Below, piece by piece: positions 1-9,105 of a stretch of DNA of 48,071 bases. Made by a program: the position numbers and the translations under genes. Positions within the stretch are counted from its first letter, which is position 1. Every line of letters starts with the position of its first letter. The notes under the pieces are model-generated. The model saw nothing but the letters and a program-made list of their open reading frames with translations. It had not been told where the DNA came from and ran no database searches. Source of the DNA: an uncultured bacterium (GTDB taxonomy: Bacteria > Patescibacteriota > Saccharimonadia > Saccharimonadales > Saccharimonadaceae); contig CAIPOF010000019.1 in assembly GCA_903866605.1 (NCBI GenBank), positions 1 through 48,071 on the forward strand. Direction: 5' to 3'.

Positions 1-178
1 TCTGCGAGCAGATTTCATATTCTCAGTTTAGCATAAGTAATATTTTCATGTCTAGATATAAGGGATTCGGATGTTCGGATCCTGACCACAGCAATAAAAA
101 TTGAGCCCAAAAGAACTCAGTTTTTATTTGGCTGAACATATGGGTCTGATACCTAAATCTTAATTACACGACTTCATA

Positions 179-664
179 TTAGTCGTCTTTTTTTGTGTAT
201 TCAAGCACAGAATCCCAGTTATCAATAACTATGATTTCATCATCAATTATATTGTTTTCGTGGTTTGATCCACCTGTAAACAGAATCCGATTTGCAACAA
301 TATCTTTCATGGCATCAAGCACATCAATACGATCATCTATAAAGTAAGTCAATTGAAGTTGTTGTGCAATAGGTGCTTTATCTGCTCGTTCACGACAAAA
401 ATATACATTTGACCGATTAAAGTCAATCTCATTGAAAAATTTTTGATTATCTAACCATTGAAGTATCACATCTTCGGCATACTCAGGACATCTTGAGATA
501 ATAAAAATGTTATCATTTCCAAATAACTTGACTAAACTTTTGATAGTTTTGAATGCACTTCCGAGCGGCTCAACAGCAAGGTATTCATCAACAGTTCTAG
601 ACTTAGCTGTCTTACTGCGTATCACACCTTCAATGTCGATTCCTATTCTTGATATATGATCCAT
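179..664 (-). CDS. HAD-like hydrolase / 5'-nucleotidase-type protein
   Basis: ORF with early acidic motif (GIDIEGV) and late FIDDRIDVLDAM motif typical of the HAD fold. Confidence 0.5.
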   Translation of the reverse strand: MDHISRIGIDIEGVIRSKTAKSRTVDEYLAVEPLGSAFKTIKSLVKLFGNDNIFIISRCPEYAEDVILQWLDNQKFFNEIDFNRSNVYFCRERADKAPIAQQLQLTYFIDDRIDVLDAMKDIVANRILFTGGSNHENNIIDDEIIVIDNWDSVLEYTKKDD

Positions 665-744
665 ATACTATATGATATCAAATTACACTTCGTAATGATT
701 TAGATAGTGTGACTACATGTTTGACTTTAGTTCGAATATATACT

Positions 745-819
745 TGGCTGGGATGGAGAGATTCGAACTCCCGAATGCCAGGACCAGAACCTGGTGCCTT
801 ACCACTTGGCCACATCCCA
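745..819 (-). tRNA. tRNA-Gln (CUG anticodon), 3' CCA encoded
   Basis: Minus strand TGGGATG-TG-GCC..GGC-A-CCAGG-TTCTGGT-CCTGG-CATTC-GGGAG-TTCGAAT-CTCTC-CATCCCA-G-CCA folds as a full cloverleaf; anticodon CTG. Confidence 0.95.
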
Positions 820-928
820 ATATGTTTTATTCTATAACACCCTTCCCTCGCTGTACAGCAAATATTTATATTAATGTATCTATATAAATTTTACAAAATA
901 TCTAAATGGTCTGCTATTATTATGATGT

Positions 929-1966
929 ATGGCTAACCTAACCCTTGTTGCAGAATTTATTACTTTTAGTCTAATTGTTTGGTTCGCCGGAGTTTGGATC
1001 ACCCGGACAACCGATGCAATTGATACCAAATATAAGCTAGGTAGTGCTTTCGGCGGTTTGCTAATTCTGGGGATTGTAACGAGTTTGCCAGAAATAGCCG
1101 TAGTCGTTACAGCTGCAATGCAGCATCACTTTGATATAATAATCGGAACTTTGATTGGTGGAATCGCTTTGCAGACTGTTGTTTTGGCTATCTTGGATTT
1201 TAGAAGTGGTTCAAAACGGGCTCTGACTTTTTCGGCGGCCTCATTAACACTGGTGCTAGAAGCAAGTTTTGTCGTTCTTGTTACGGTCGCATCATTATTA
1301 GCTATTAAAACCCCATTGGTAATTACTGGTACCTCAATTAGTTTAGCCTCAATATCAATTGTCATACTTTGGCTGGTTGGACTTTGGATTGTCTTCAAAG
1401 CAAGGAATGGTTTGCCATGGATTGCCGAGGCAATTAATGCATCACCTGGACGTAAACACCATGAACGTCGGGCTGTAATAAATCACCCATCGCTAAAATC
1501 TGCCAGTATGATCAAAGTTTTTGGTATTTTATCGATTGCAAGTATAGCCACGCTTATCGCAGGTTATGGACTGGCAACAACTGGTAACGATATCGCAGTC
1601 GCTTTTCATATCAATGGAGGTCTATTTGCAGCAACATTTATTGCCCTGGCTGGGGCTTTGCCAAACATTAGTACTGGACTAGCATCAATAAAGATTGGCG
1701 ATTATAGCTTGGCAATGAGTGATATATTTGGTGGTAATGCATTTATGCCAGCACTTTTTATTGTCTGCGATATTATTGCTGGCGGCGTGGTTCTTAAGTA
1801 CGCATCTTCGGTTGATATTTGGTTTGCGGCTCTTGGAATTCTTTTGACAATTATATATGCTATTGGCTTAATCGTTCGTCCGAGACACATTTATTTTCGT
1901 CTGGGGGTTGACTCATTATTTGTAGTTTTGATATATATTGTTGGCGTATCGATAATAACTCTTTAG
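929..1966 (+). CDS. CaCA-type sodium/calcium exchanger-like membrane protein
   Basis: Two hydrophobic halves; alpha-repeat-like motifs VTSLPEIAVV and ALPNISTGLASI. Confidence 0.7.
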   Translation: MANLTLVAEFITFSLIVWFAGVWITRTTDAIDTKYKLGSAFGGLLILGIVTSLPEIAVVVTAAMQHHFDIIIGTLIGGIALQTVVLAILDFRSGSKRALTFSAASLTLVLEASFVVLVTVASLLAIKTPLVITGTSISLASISIVILWLVGLWIVFKARNGLPWIAEAINASPGRKHHERRAVINHPSLKSASMIKVFGILSIASIATLIAGYGLATTGNDIAVAFHINGGLFAATFIALAGALPNISTGLASIKIGDYSLAMSDIFGGNAFMPALFIVCDIIAGGVVLKYASSVDIWFAALGILLTIIYAIGLIVRPRHIYFRLGVDSLFVVLIYIVGVSIITL

Positions 1967-2028
1967 CTGAAAAAGCTTATGTACATAATTGAGTCTAGTT
2001 GTAATTTTATTATTGCATTAGTATACTA

Positions 2029-3342
2029 ATGCACTGGATGGTTGATGTAATTATTGGACTTCAGCGAGGCGACGAGGGTAAGGGTCGTTTTGTTGATATG
2101 CTTTCTGAAACCCACGATATTGTGGCGCGATTTAACGGTGGTAATAACGCTGGACATACGGTAGTTTTGCCCGATGGTCGTGATTTAGCGCTGCATTTGG
2201 TACCATCTGGAATTGCCCATCCGCATGCAATGAATATTATTGGTAACGGTACATTGATAAATCCGGTGAAACTTAATGAAGAGATTGCTGACATTCGCAG
2301 CAAGGGTATTAATGTGTCACGGGATAATTTAAAGATTAGCTCGGCGGCCCATTTGATACTTCCCCATCACATTTATGACGACGAAATTCGTGAATCCGGC
2401 AAGGGAGGTCAAGGCAGTACCAAAGCCGGAATTGCTCAAGTTTCATCTTATAAAGCAATGCGAACTGGGTTAAGAATCGAAATAATTAAAAATAACCTTA
2501 AAAAACTTGAAACTATTATATTCGAAAGCCTAATCGCCCAGCAGCCGATTCGTAAGGCAGTCGGGCTACCAGATATTGATGAAAAAGAAGTAACTGGAAT
2601 TTATATCAAAAATGCGAAATTATTGGTTGAGTTTATCACTGATACGGTTTTTTATTTAAACCAAGAATTACGCAAACCAAAACCAGCCAGAGTTTTAGCC
2701 GAAGGCGCGCAGGCATTCCTGCTGGATATAGATCACGGTATGTATCCATATACCAGTTCATCATCGACGACTTCTGGCGGAGTATCGACTGGTCTGGGAG
2801 TGCCACCATCCTATATCGATAAAGTATACGGCGTCGCCAAAGCTATCCAATCACATGTTGGGGGTGGCCCATTTGTTACTGAAATTACAGATGAAAAACT
2901 TTTGAAACAACTGCATGGCGATATGAGGACAATCGATGCAGAAAAAGGCACAACTACTGGTAGAGTAAGGCGTTTAGGTTTTTTTGACTTACCTCAAATT
3001 CGACGAGCACAAATGGTTAACGGTGAAGAGGATAAACAAACAATGGCCCTATCGAAATTAGATTGGGTTCAAAGGTTTGGAGAAAAAATTCCAATATGTG
3101 TGGCTTACGAACGAAACGGCAAAATTCTTGAAATTGCACCAGATGCGGCCTATAAACTTCAACAAAGCACACCGCAATATGAATATCTCCCTAACTGGCA
3201 AGAAGACATAAGAGAGATTAGAAAGTTTGATAAGTTGCCAATAAATGCCCAGAAATATATTGAATATATTGAAAAAAAAACTGGGGTAACAATATCTATG
3301 ATTGGTGTCGGGCCACAACGAGATCAAGTAATTATCCGTTAG
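2029..3342 (+). CDS. purA: Adenylosuccinate synthetase
   Basis: GDEGKGRFVD, FNGGNNAGHTV, GKGGQGSTKAGI, TTTGRVRRLGFFD motifs; start may be the internal ATG (MVDVIIGLQ). Confidence 0.93.
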   Translation: MHWMVDVIIGLQRGDEGKGRFVDMLSETHDIVARFNGGNNAGHTVVLPDGRDLALHLVPSGIAHPHAMNIIGNGTLINPVKLNEEIADIRSKGINVSRDNLKISSAAHLILPHHIYDDEIRESGKGGQGSTKAGIAQVSSYKAMRTGLRIEIIKNNLKKLETIIFESLIAQQPIRKAVGLPDIDEKEVTGIYIKNAKLLVEFITDTVFYLNQELRKPKPARVLAEGAQAFLLDIDHGMYPYTSSSSTTSGGVSTGLGVPPSYIDKVYGVAKAIQSHVGGGPFVTEITDEKLLKQLHGDMRTIDAEKGTTTGRVRRLGFFDLPQIRRAQMVNGEEDKQTMALSKLDWVQRFGEKIPICVAYERNGKILEIAPDAAYKLQQSTPQYEYLPNWQEDIREIRKFDKLPINAQKYIEYIEKKTGVTISMIGVGPQRDQVIIR

Positions 3343-3430
3343 TAAAACACTAGAAATTTTGTCTAGGTTGTAGTATAATTAGTATGATAAGTATGAAATT
3401 ATTATATATCCGAAAGAGAAACAATTATTC

Positions 3431-5170
3431 ATGAAGCATTTAGTTAAATATTTTAAACCATATATATTTTTGCTGATTATTTTGCTTTTTTTGGTTTGGG
3501 GCCAGGCATTTGTTAATCTGTCGTTACCGGACTATATGGCAAAGATTATCACTGACGGTATTGTCAAAAAAGATTTAGCGGCTGTCTGGAGCAATGGTGC
3601 TTCTATGTTATTACTTACCCTTTTGGGTGGTGTCTTTACTATTTGTGTCGGGTTTTTGGCTGCCAGGATATCTACAGGTTATGTCCGTCGACTACGAGAA
3701 GCAGTTTTTATGAAGGTGGAGCGGTTTTCGTTAAATGAGTTCAATAGTTTTTCTTCATCATCTTTGATTACTAGGTCAACAAACGATATGCAGCAAATTC
3801 AAAATGTCATGGCAATGGTCCTGAGGATGGCACTTTTGGCACCTTTTATGGGTGTGGGGGCAATTATCAAGGCCTATCAATTGGCTCCATCGATGACATG
3901 GATTATGCTAGGCGCAATAGGCGTGATGGTACTGATGATAATTTTATTATTTCTGGTTGTCATACCAAAATTTACAACTATTCAAAAACTTGTCGATAAA
4001 TTGAGTTTGCAAACTCGAGAAATGTTAACAGGCGTTAGGGTCATTCGAGCCTACAATAACGACGAAGCTCAACAAGAAAAGTTTGACAAAACCAACGTGG
4101 AATCAACAAGGTTAAACATTTTCGTAAACCGTGTCATGACACTTATGATGCCAATTATGACACTTGTCATGGGGCTGGCATCGATGGCTGTTGTTTGGCT
4201 TGGGGCATATTTAATAAATGACGGAAGTTTGCAAGTCGGAAGTTTATTCGCATTAATGCAATATGTTATGCAAACGATTTTCGCCTTCCTAATGATTTCG
4301 ATGATATTCATTATGGTGCCTCGGGCTGCGGTGTCGGGTCGACGTGTCAATGAAGTCCTGGCGACAGAGCCTACGATTGTTGAGTCACTATCCCCTTCTC
4401 ATTTGCCAGAAAAAATAAGCGGCGTAGTCTCATTTGATAAGGTCAGTTTTGGCTATGTTGGATCTGAACAACCAGTTTTATCAAATGTCTCATTTACCGC
4501 CGAATCAGGTCAAACAACGGCAATAATTGGTGGTACCGGTAGTGGCAAATCAACAGTTATAAATCTTATACCTCGTCTTTATGATGTTTCGAGTGGCTCT
4601 ATCACGATTGATGGCTTTGATGTTCGCAATTTGCCTCAAGCCGAACTGCATGATCATATCGGTTATATTCCGCAAAAAGCATCACTATTTTCTGGAACTG
4701 TCGGAAGCAACATCGCCTATGGACAACCTGGAGCAGATGAAAATCAACTAAAAAAAGCGGCGGCTACAGCCCAGGCTAGTGAGTTCATCAATGATTTGCC
4801 AAAAGGGTTAGATAACCCAATCTCTCAGGCTGGCAGTAATATATCTGGTGGACAAAAACAGCGTTTATCAATTGCCAGGGCACTTGTTAAAAAACCTGAA
4901 ATTTATTTGTTTGATGACAGCTTTTCGGCACTTGACCTTAAAACTGATTCTGCCTTACGCGCAGCGCTAGAAAAAGAAATATCAAAGGCAACCTTGATAA
5001 TTGTGGCTCAGCGCATCAGTACGATTATGCATGCTGATAAGATAATAGTTCTAGATATGGGAAAAATAGTTGGCATCGGAACACATAAAAAGCTTCTGAA
5101 AACATCCTCAGTCTATCGAGAAATTGCACAGTCGCAGTTGTCGGCCGGTGAACTTCAGGGAGAAATTTGA
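3431..5170 (+). CDS. ABC exporter half-transporter, degenerate-NBD subunit
   Basis: TMD plus NBD; Walker A GGTGSGKST, signature ISGGQKQR, Walker B LFDDS, H-loop position is Q (VAQRIST). Confidence 0.88.
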   Translation: MKHLVKYFKPYIFLLIILLFLVWGQAFVNLSLPDYMAKIITDGIVKKDLAAVWSNGASMLLLTLLGGVFTICVGFLAARISTGYVRRLREAVFMKVERFSLNEFNSFSSSSLITRSTNDMQQIQNVMAMVLRMALLAPFMGVGAIIKAYQLAPSMTWIMLGAIGVMVLMIILLFLVVIPKFTTIQKLVDKLSLQTREMLTGVRVIRAYNNDEAQQEKFDKTNVESTRLNIFVNRVMTLMMPIMTLVMGLASMAVVWLGAYLINDGSLQVGSLFALMQYVMQTIFAFLMISMIFIMVPRAAVSGRRVNEVLATEPTIVESLSPSHLPEKISGVVSFDKVSFGYVGSEQPVLSNVSFTAESGQTTAIIGGTGSGKSTVINLIPRLYDVSSGSITIDGFDVRNLPQAELHDHIGYIPQKASLFSGTVGSNIAYGQPGADENQLKKAAATAQASEFINDLPKGLDNPISQAGSNISGGQKQRLSIARALVKKPEIYLFDDSFSALDLKTDSALRAALEKEISKATLIIVAQRISTIMHADKIIVLDMGKIVGIGTHKKLLKTSSVYREIAQSQLSAGELQGEI

Positions 5171-7011
5171 TCATGGAAAAGAAACAACCACAGAAACAAC
5201 CGATGATAGGCCTTAGGGGTGGTCCTATGAGAATGGGCGGCAAAGTCGAAAAACCCAAAAACTTTAAAAAGACAATGCTAAAAGTACTTAAATACCTTCG
5301 TCCATATTGGATATATATGGCCTTTGTCGCAATATGCGCAATTATTAGTACTGCATTTGCGATTGCCAGTCCTAAGGTCCTAGGCAATATGACTGATGAG
5401 ATTATAAAAGGGTTATTTAGTCCATTCGGTATTAATTTTGGAAATATATCAGTAATTGGATTCTGGCTAATTGGTCTGTATCTTGTCAGCGCAATATTTA
5501 GCTATATTCAAAGTTGGATAATGACATCAATCTCCCAGAAAATTACTTACAAATTCCGTCGAGACATATCAGAGAAAATAGGTAGATTGCCTTTGCGCTA
5601 TTTCGATAGACATGAAAATGGAGATATCGTTAGCCATATTACAAATGATGTCGAGACAATCAGCCAAAACTTGAATCAAAGTATGACGCAACTTATAACT
5701 TCGGTGATTATGATCGTTGGAATTCTTGTCATGATGCTTTCAATCAGTTGGCAGTTAACATTAATTGCTGTCCTAGTCTTACCAATTAGTATGGTACTGA
5801 TAACTATTATCGTTAGGCGATCGCAGCGTTATTATACTAAACAACAGGCTGCTTTAGGTGAAATTGATGGCCATATCGACGAGATGTTCTCAAATCACCC
5901 CATTGTAAAAACCTACAATGGCGAGAAACAAGCAATTAAAACCTTTAATCATATTAATGCAAAGTTGCATGATAGCGGTTGGAAGTCACAGTTTTGGTCT
6001 GGTTTGATGATGCCGATTATGCAATTTATCAGCAACCTCGGTTATGTTGCAGTGGCAATAGTTGGTGGTTGGTTAGCCATAAATGGTAAAGTTACCATTG
6101 GTGATATTCAGGCTTTTATACAGTATATGAATCAATTTACTCAACCAATTTCACAAACAGCAAATATTGCAAATATTCTGCAAGCAACGGCTGCTGCTGC
6201 AGAACGTATATTTGAGTTTTTAGATGCAGATGAAGAAAAAAAGGAAGAATCCAGACAATTAATAGCGCCAGAATCTGTTAAAGGCGAAGTTGTGTTTGAT
6301 AAGGTCTATTTCGGATATGACAAAGATCAGCCAATTATTAAAGACTTTTCTGTTCAAATCAGGCCAAAACAAAATGTAGCAATCGTCGGTCCGACTGGTG
6401 CGGGCAAGACAACGATTGTCAACCTACTGATGAGGTTTTATGATATTGACAGTGGCGCAATCAAAATTGATGGCGTTGATATCAGCACGATGAATCGTCA
6501 TGATGTCAGGGGGATGTTCGGGATGGTATTGCAAGACACTTGGCTGTTCCAGGGGACAATAGCAGAAAACATTGCTTATGGAAGGCCAGACGCATCACAT
6601 AAAGACATCGTCGCTGCTGCCAAGGCTGCCCATGTCGATCATTTAATTAATACCTTGCCAGAAGGCTATGAAACTATTATTAGTGAGACGGCGGACAGTA
6701 TCTCGGCTGGCGAGAAACAGCTTCTCACTATTGCCAGGGCCATTTTAGCTGATTCACCGATGTTAATCTTAGATGAAGCGACAAGCTCGGTCGACACACG
6801 TACAGAACTTCTAATTCAATCAGCTATGGGTAAATTGAGTCATGGGCGAACAAGTTTTGTCATTGCTCATCGCCTGTCAACGATTAGAAACGCTGATGTC
6901 ATTCTGGTTATGCGAGACGGAAATATTATTGAACATGGAACGCATGAGGGCCTCTTGAACCAAAAGGGCTATTATGCGGATCTTTATAATAGTCAATTTT
7001 CGAACGAATAG
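5167..7011 (+). CDS. ABC exporter half-transporter, partner subunit
   Basis: TMD plus NBD; Walker A GPTGAGKTT, Walker B LILDEATSSVD, AHRLST; 4-nt overlap with previous gene. Confidence 0.9.
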   Translation: MIMEKKQPQKQPMIGLRGGPMRMGGKVEKPKNFKKTMLKVLKYLRPYWIYMAFVAICAIISTAFAIASPKVLGNMTDEIIKGLFSPFGINFGNISVIGFWLIGLYLVSAIFSYIQSWIMTSISQKITYKFRRDISEKIGRLPLRYFDRHENGDIVSHITNDVETISQNLNQSMTQLITSVIMIVGILVMMLSISWQLTLIAVLVLPISMVLITIIVRRSQRYYTKQQAALGEIDGHIDEMFSNHPIVKTYNGEKQAIKTFNHINAKLHDSGWKSQFWSGLMMPIMQFISNLGYVAVAIVGGWLAINGKVTIGDIQAFIQYMNQFTQPISQTANIANILQATAAAAERIFEFLDADEEKKEESRQLIAPESVKGEVVFDKVYFGYDKDQPIIKDFSVQIRPKQNVAIVGPTGAGKTTIVNLLMRFYDIDSGAIKIDGVDISTMNRHDVRGMFGMVLQDTWLFQGTIAENIAYGRPDASHKDIVAAAKAAHVDHLINTLPEGYETIISETADSISAGEKQLLTIARAILADSPMLILDEATSSVDTRTELLIQSAMGKLSHGRTSFVIAHRLSTIRNADVILVMRDGNIIEHGTHEGLLNQKGYYADLYNSQFSNE

Positions 7012-7028
7012 AATAGGTATTTAATTCT

Positions 7029-7063
7029 TACCAGCAATCAATTGATTGTCAATAATGCTGGTA
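7029..7063 (+). terminator. Possible hairpin after ABC exporter operon
   Basis: TACCAGCA...TGCTGGTA 8-bp stem; no strong U-tract. Confidence 0.3.
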
Positions 7064-7094
7064 TATATTAGATAATATGGTAATCTAAAATTGA

Positions 7095-7919
7095 ATGAAA
7101 GAAATTATTAAATCTAGTCATTCAAAATTATATTTCATCATCTGTTGCATATCAGCAACTATTATTTGTACATTTTTGTCATGGATTCTTTTTGCACACC
7201 CATTAAATAGTGACAAAACATTCAAAATTAAGAAATTCCCAAAACCAACCACAGTGACAAATTTGGCTGTTACTAGACGGCCAGAAGTAATAAAGGCCAA
7301 TATGATATTAGCCCCAGACTATTCGCTGCCGCCGATTCAAAATGACATGGCGCCTGTCGTTTATAGGCTTTTGACTAATCAAAAGATTGTTTTTTTGGGT
7401 ATTGACGATGGAATGTTCAAAGACCAGTCTGTTATTGACATTATGCAACAGAATAATATAAAAGCCTCCCTGTTTTTAACTAAGTCGGCTATTTCAGGTA
7501 ACCCTGATTTTTTTAAGCAATTGACGGCTCAGGGTTCATTTGTTGAAGACCATACCATCAGTCATGATACTAAAATGGTCACTGACGAAGACTATAGCCA
7601 ACAAAAAGCTGACATTTGTGGCATGGCTGATTACGAAGAGCTACATTACGGTCGTCGTCCAACATTATTTCGTCCTCCTGGTGGCGCATATTCTGACTCT
7701 TTGCGACAAGCTGCTGCTGATTGTGGTATGAAAGCTATCATAACGTGGGTCGCCAAAGCCAACGGCGGTTTAATGCAGTATCAAATAGGTGACAAACTAC
7801 GACCTGGCGATGTTGTCTTGATGCATTTTCGCCCAGAGTTTGCATCGGATATGAAGTCATTTGTTGAGGCTATGAAAAACAGTGGGCTTCATACTGCCCT
7901 TCTTGAAGACGCAATATAA
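7095..7919 (+). CDS. Polysaccharide deacetylase (NodB-like), membrane anchored
   Basis: N-terminal TM; LGIDDGM, HTISHD, RPTLFRPPGGAYS, PGDVVLMHF motifs of the CE4 fold. Confidence 0.8.
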   Translation: MKEIIKSSHSKLYFIICCISATIICTFLSWILFAHPLNSDKTFKIKKFPKPTTVTNLAVTRRPEVIKANMILAPDYSLPPIQNDMAPVVYRLLTNQKIVFLGIDDGMFKDQSVIDIMQQNNIKASLFLTKSAISGNPDFFKQLTAQGSFVEDHTISHDTKMVTDEDYSQQKADICGMADYEELHYGRRPTLFRPPGGAYSDSLRQAAADCGMKAIITWVAKANGGLMQYQIGDKLRPGDVVLMHFRPEFASDMKSFVEAMKNSGLHTALLEDAI

Positions 7920-7964
7920 CGAGAATCTACAAATCCTATAACAAAAAACTTTTTTTGTTTTTCT

Positions 7965-8247
7965 ATTGACTCGTGCAGTTGAGCGCATTGTATACTAGAT
8001 ATAGTCATGTGGGTACTGGTGCAAACCTTTCCACCTTCAGGCTTAAAAGCCCACCATAAACGTTGTTATACTGCCTAATTGCAGTCACTAGTAAACGAAA
8101 AATATAATACTGATTGTCATCTGACAAACAGCAACAGATCATCGATTGAACGGTCTCGATCTTCTAAATGATTTTTTCAACCAATCCGTTCGCTGGTTAT
8201 TTATAAAATACCAGTATAGTTATTAAAATTATTTTTTGGAGGTGGAT
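7965..8247 (+). promoter_or_regulatory. Promoter-like region and long structured leader upstream of a small ORF
   Basis: TTGACT...TATACT and TTGCAG-N18-TATAAT promoter-like boxes; several stem-loops; strong SD GGAGGTGG at the end. Confidence 0.4.
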
Positions 8248-8499
8248 ATGGCTAATAAAAAAATTAATGAAAAAGTCACAGTAACGTCCCTAGGTTTTAG
8301 GAAAAATTTAAATGTCTATCCTCGTTGCATGGAGTTTAATGGTAAGACCTATAAATTTATTGATTCCGGTTTAAGCTACTTAGTCAGATATGGTGAACGT
8401 TTAGCAGAGTTTATCACGTTATCCGATGGCAAGGCTGATTTCTATTTGCGAAGTGATAATCGGGGTGCAAGTTGGACTTTACTTAGCATTTGCTCATAG
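8248..8499 (+). CDS. Small conserved-looking protein of unknown function (83 aa)
   Basis: ORF track begins at TTG 8236; ATG at 8248 is preceded by GGAGGTGG. Confidence 0.6.
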   Translation: MANKKINEKVTVTSLGFRKNLNVYPRCMEFNGKTYKFIDSGLSYLVRYGERLAEFITLSDGKADFYLRSDNRGASWTLLSICS

Positions 8500-8500
8500 T

Positions 8501-8980
8501 CTATGTGATACGGACTAGTTGGTAGTAATTGGTCGTGTTTCCGCTTCCCCATCTTACTGTGTCTTTGACGGTTTTACCTAGCAGATTTTGCCCTAGCGGA
8601 CTCAAGGTTGATATCCGTCCGTCGCTTGGATCGGCCTCAACGCTGTTAACGATCTTGAATCTGAAAAAGTGCCCCCGTCTGTCGATCAAATCGACAACTG
8701 AACCTATTGCAACTTGGAAGTGGGTTCGTTTTGTTGGCAACAATTTGGATGTTGATAGTATCATTTTTTTATCGTCTAGTTTAGACTCTATAATATCCAA
8801 ATCTGCTAAGGCCTCTATACGACTTAACCTCTCGTCTCGACCCATCGTTTTGTCCAGCTCACGTAATGATTGCAAAACTTTTTGTTTATCATTTTCAAGT
8901 TGTATGATATTCTTTTTTAGTTCTTTCATTCCCTTTTTGCTAAGAAGGGTAATTTTGTCTTTGCTGATGGTGGTGTTCAT
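8501..8980 (-). CDS. greA: GreA/GreB family transcription elongation factor
   Basis: N-terminal coiled coil (MKELKKNIIQLENDKQKVLQSL) and C-terminal GreA motifs (IGSVVDLID, ISTLSPLGQNLLGKTVKD). Confidence 0.75.
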   Translation of the reverse strand: MNTTISKDKITLLSKKGMKELKKNIIQLENDKQKVLQSLRELDKTMGRDERLSRIEALADLDIIESKLDDKKMILSTSKLLPTKRTHFQVAIGSVVDLIDRRGHFFRFKIVNSVEADPSDGRISTLSPLGQNLLGKTVKDTVRWGSGNTTNYYQLVRIT

Positions 8981-9105
8981 AATGAATCCTCCTCTTTTAT
9001 TGTTTGTATTACAATTATGACACTATAAACTGAAACAAAGCTTAATAGTCATCACTCTATAATGTGGCTATTATTAATTAAAAACTTTATAATAAAAAGG
9101 AATAA

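Noticed and set aside
5025-5387. 120-aa minus-strand ORF
   Set aside because: Antisense to the junction of the two ABC exporter genes.
8529-9020. 163-aa plus-strand ORF
   Set aside because: Antisense to the GreA-like gene.
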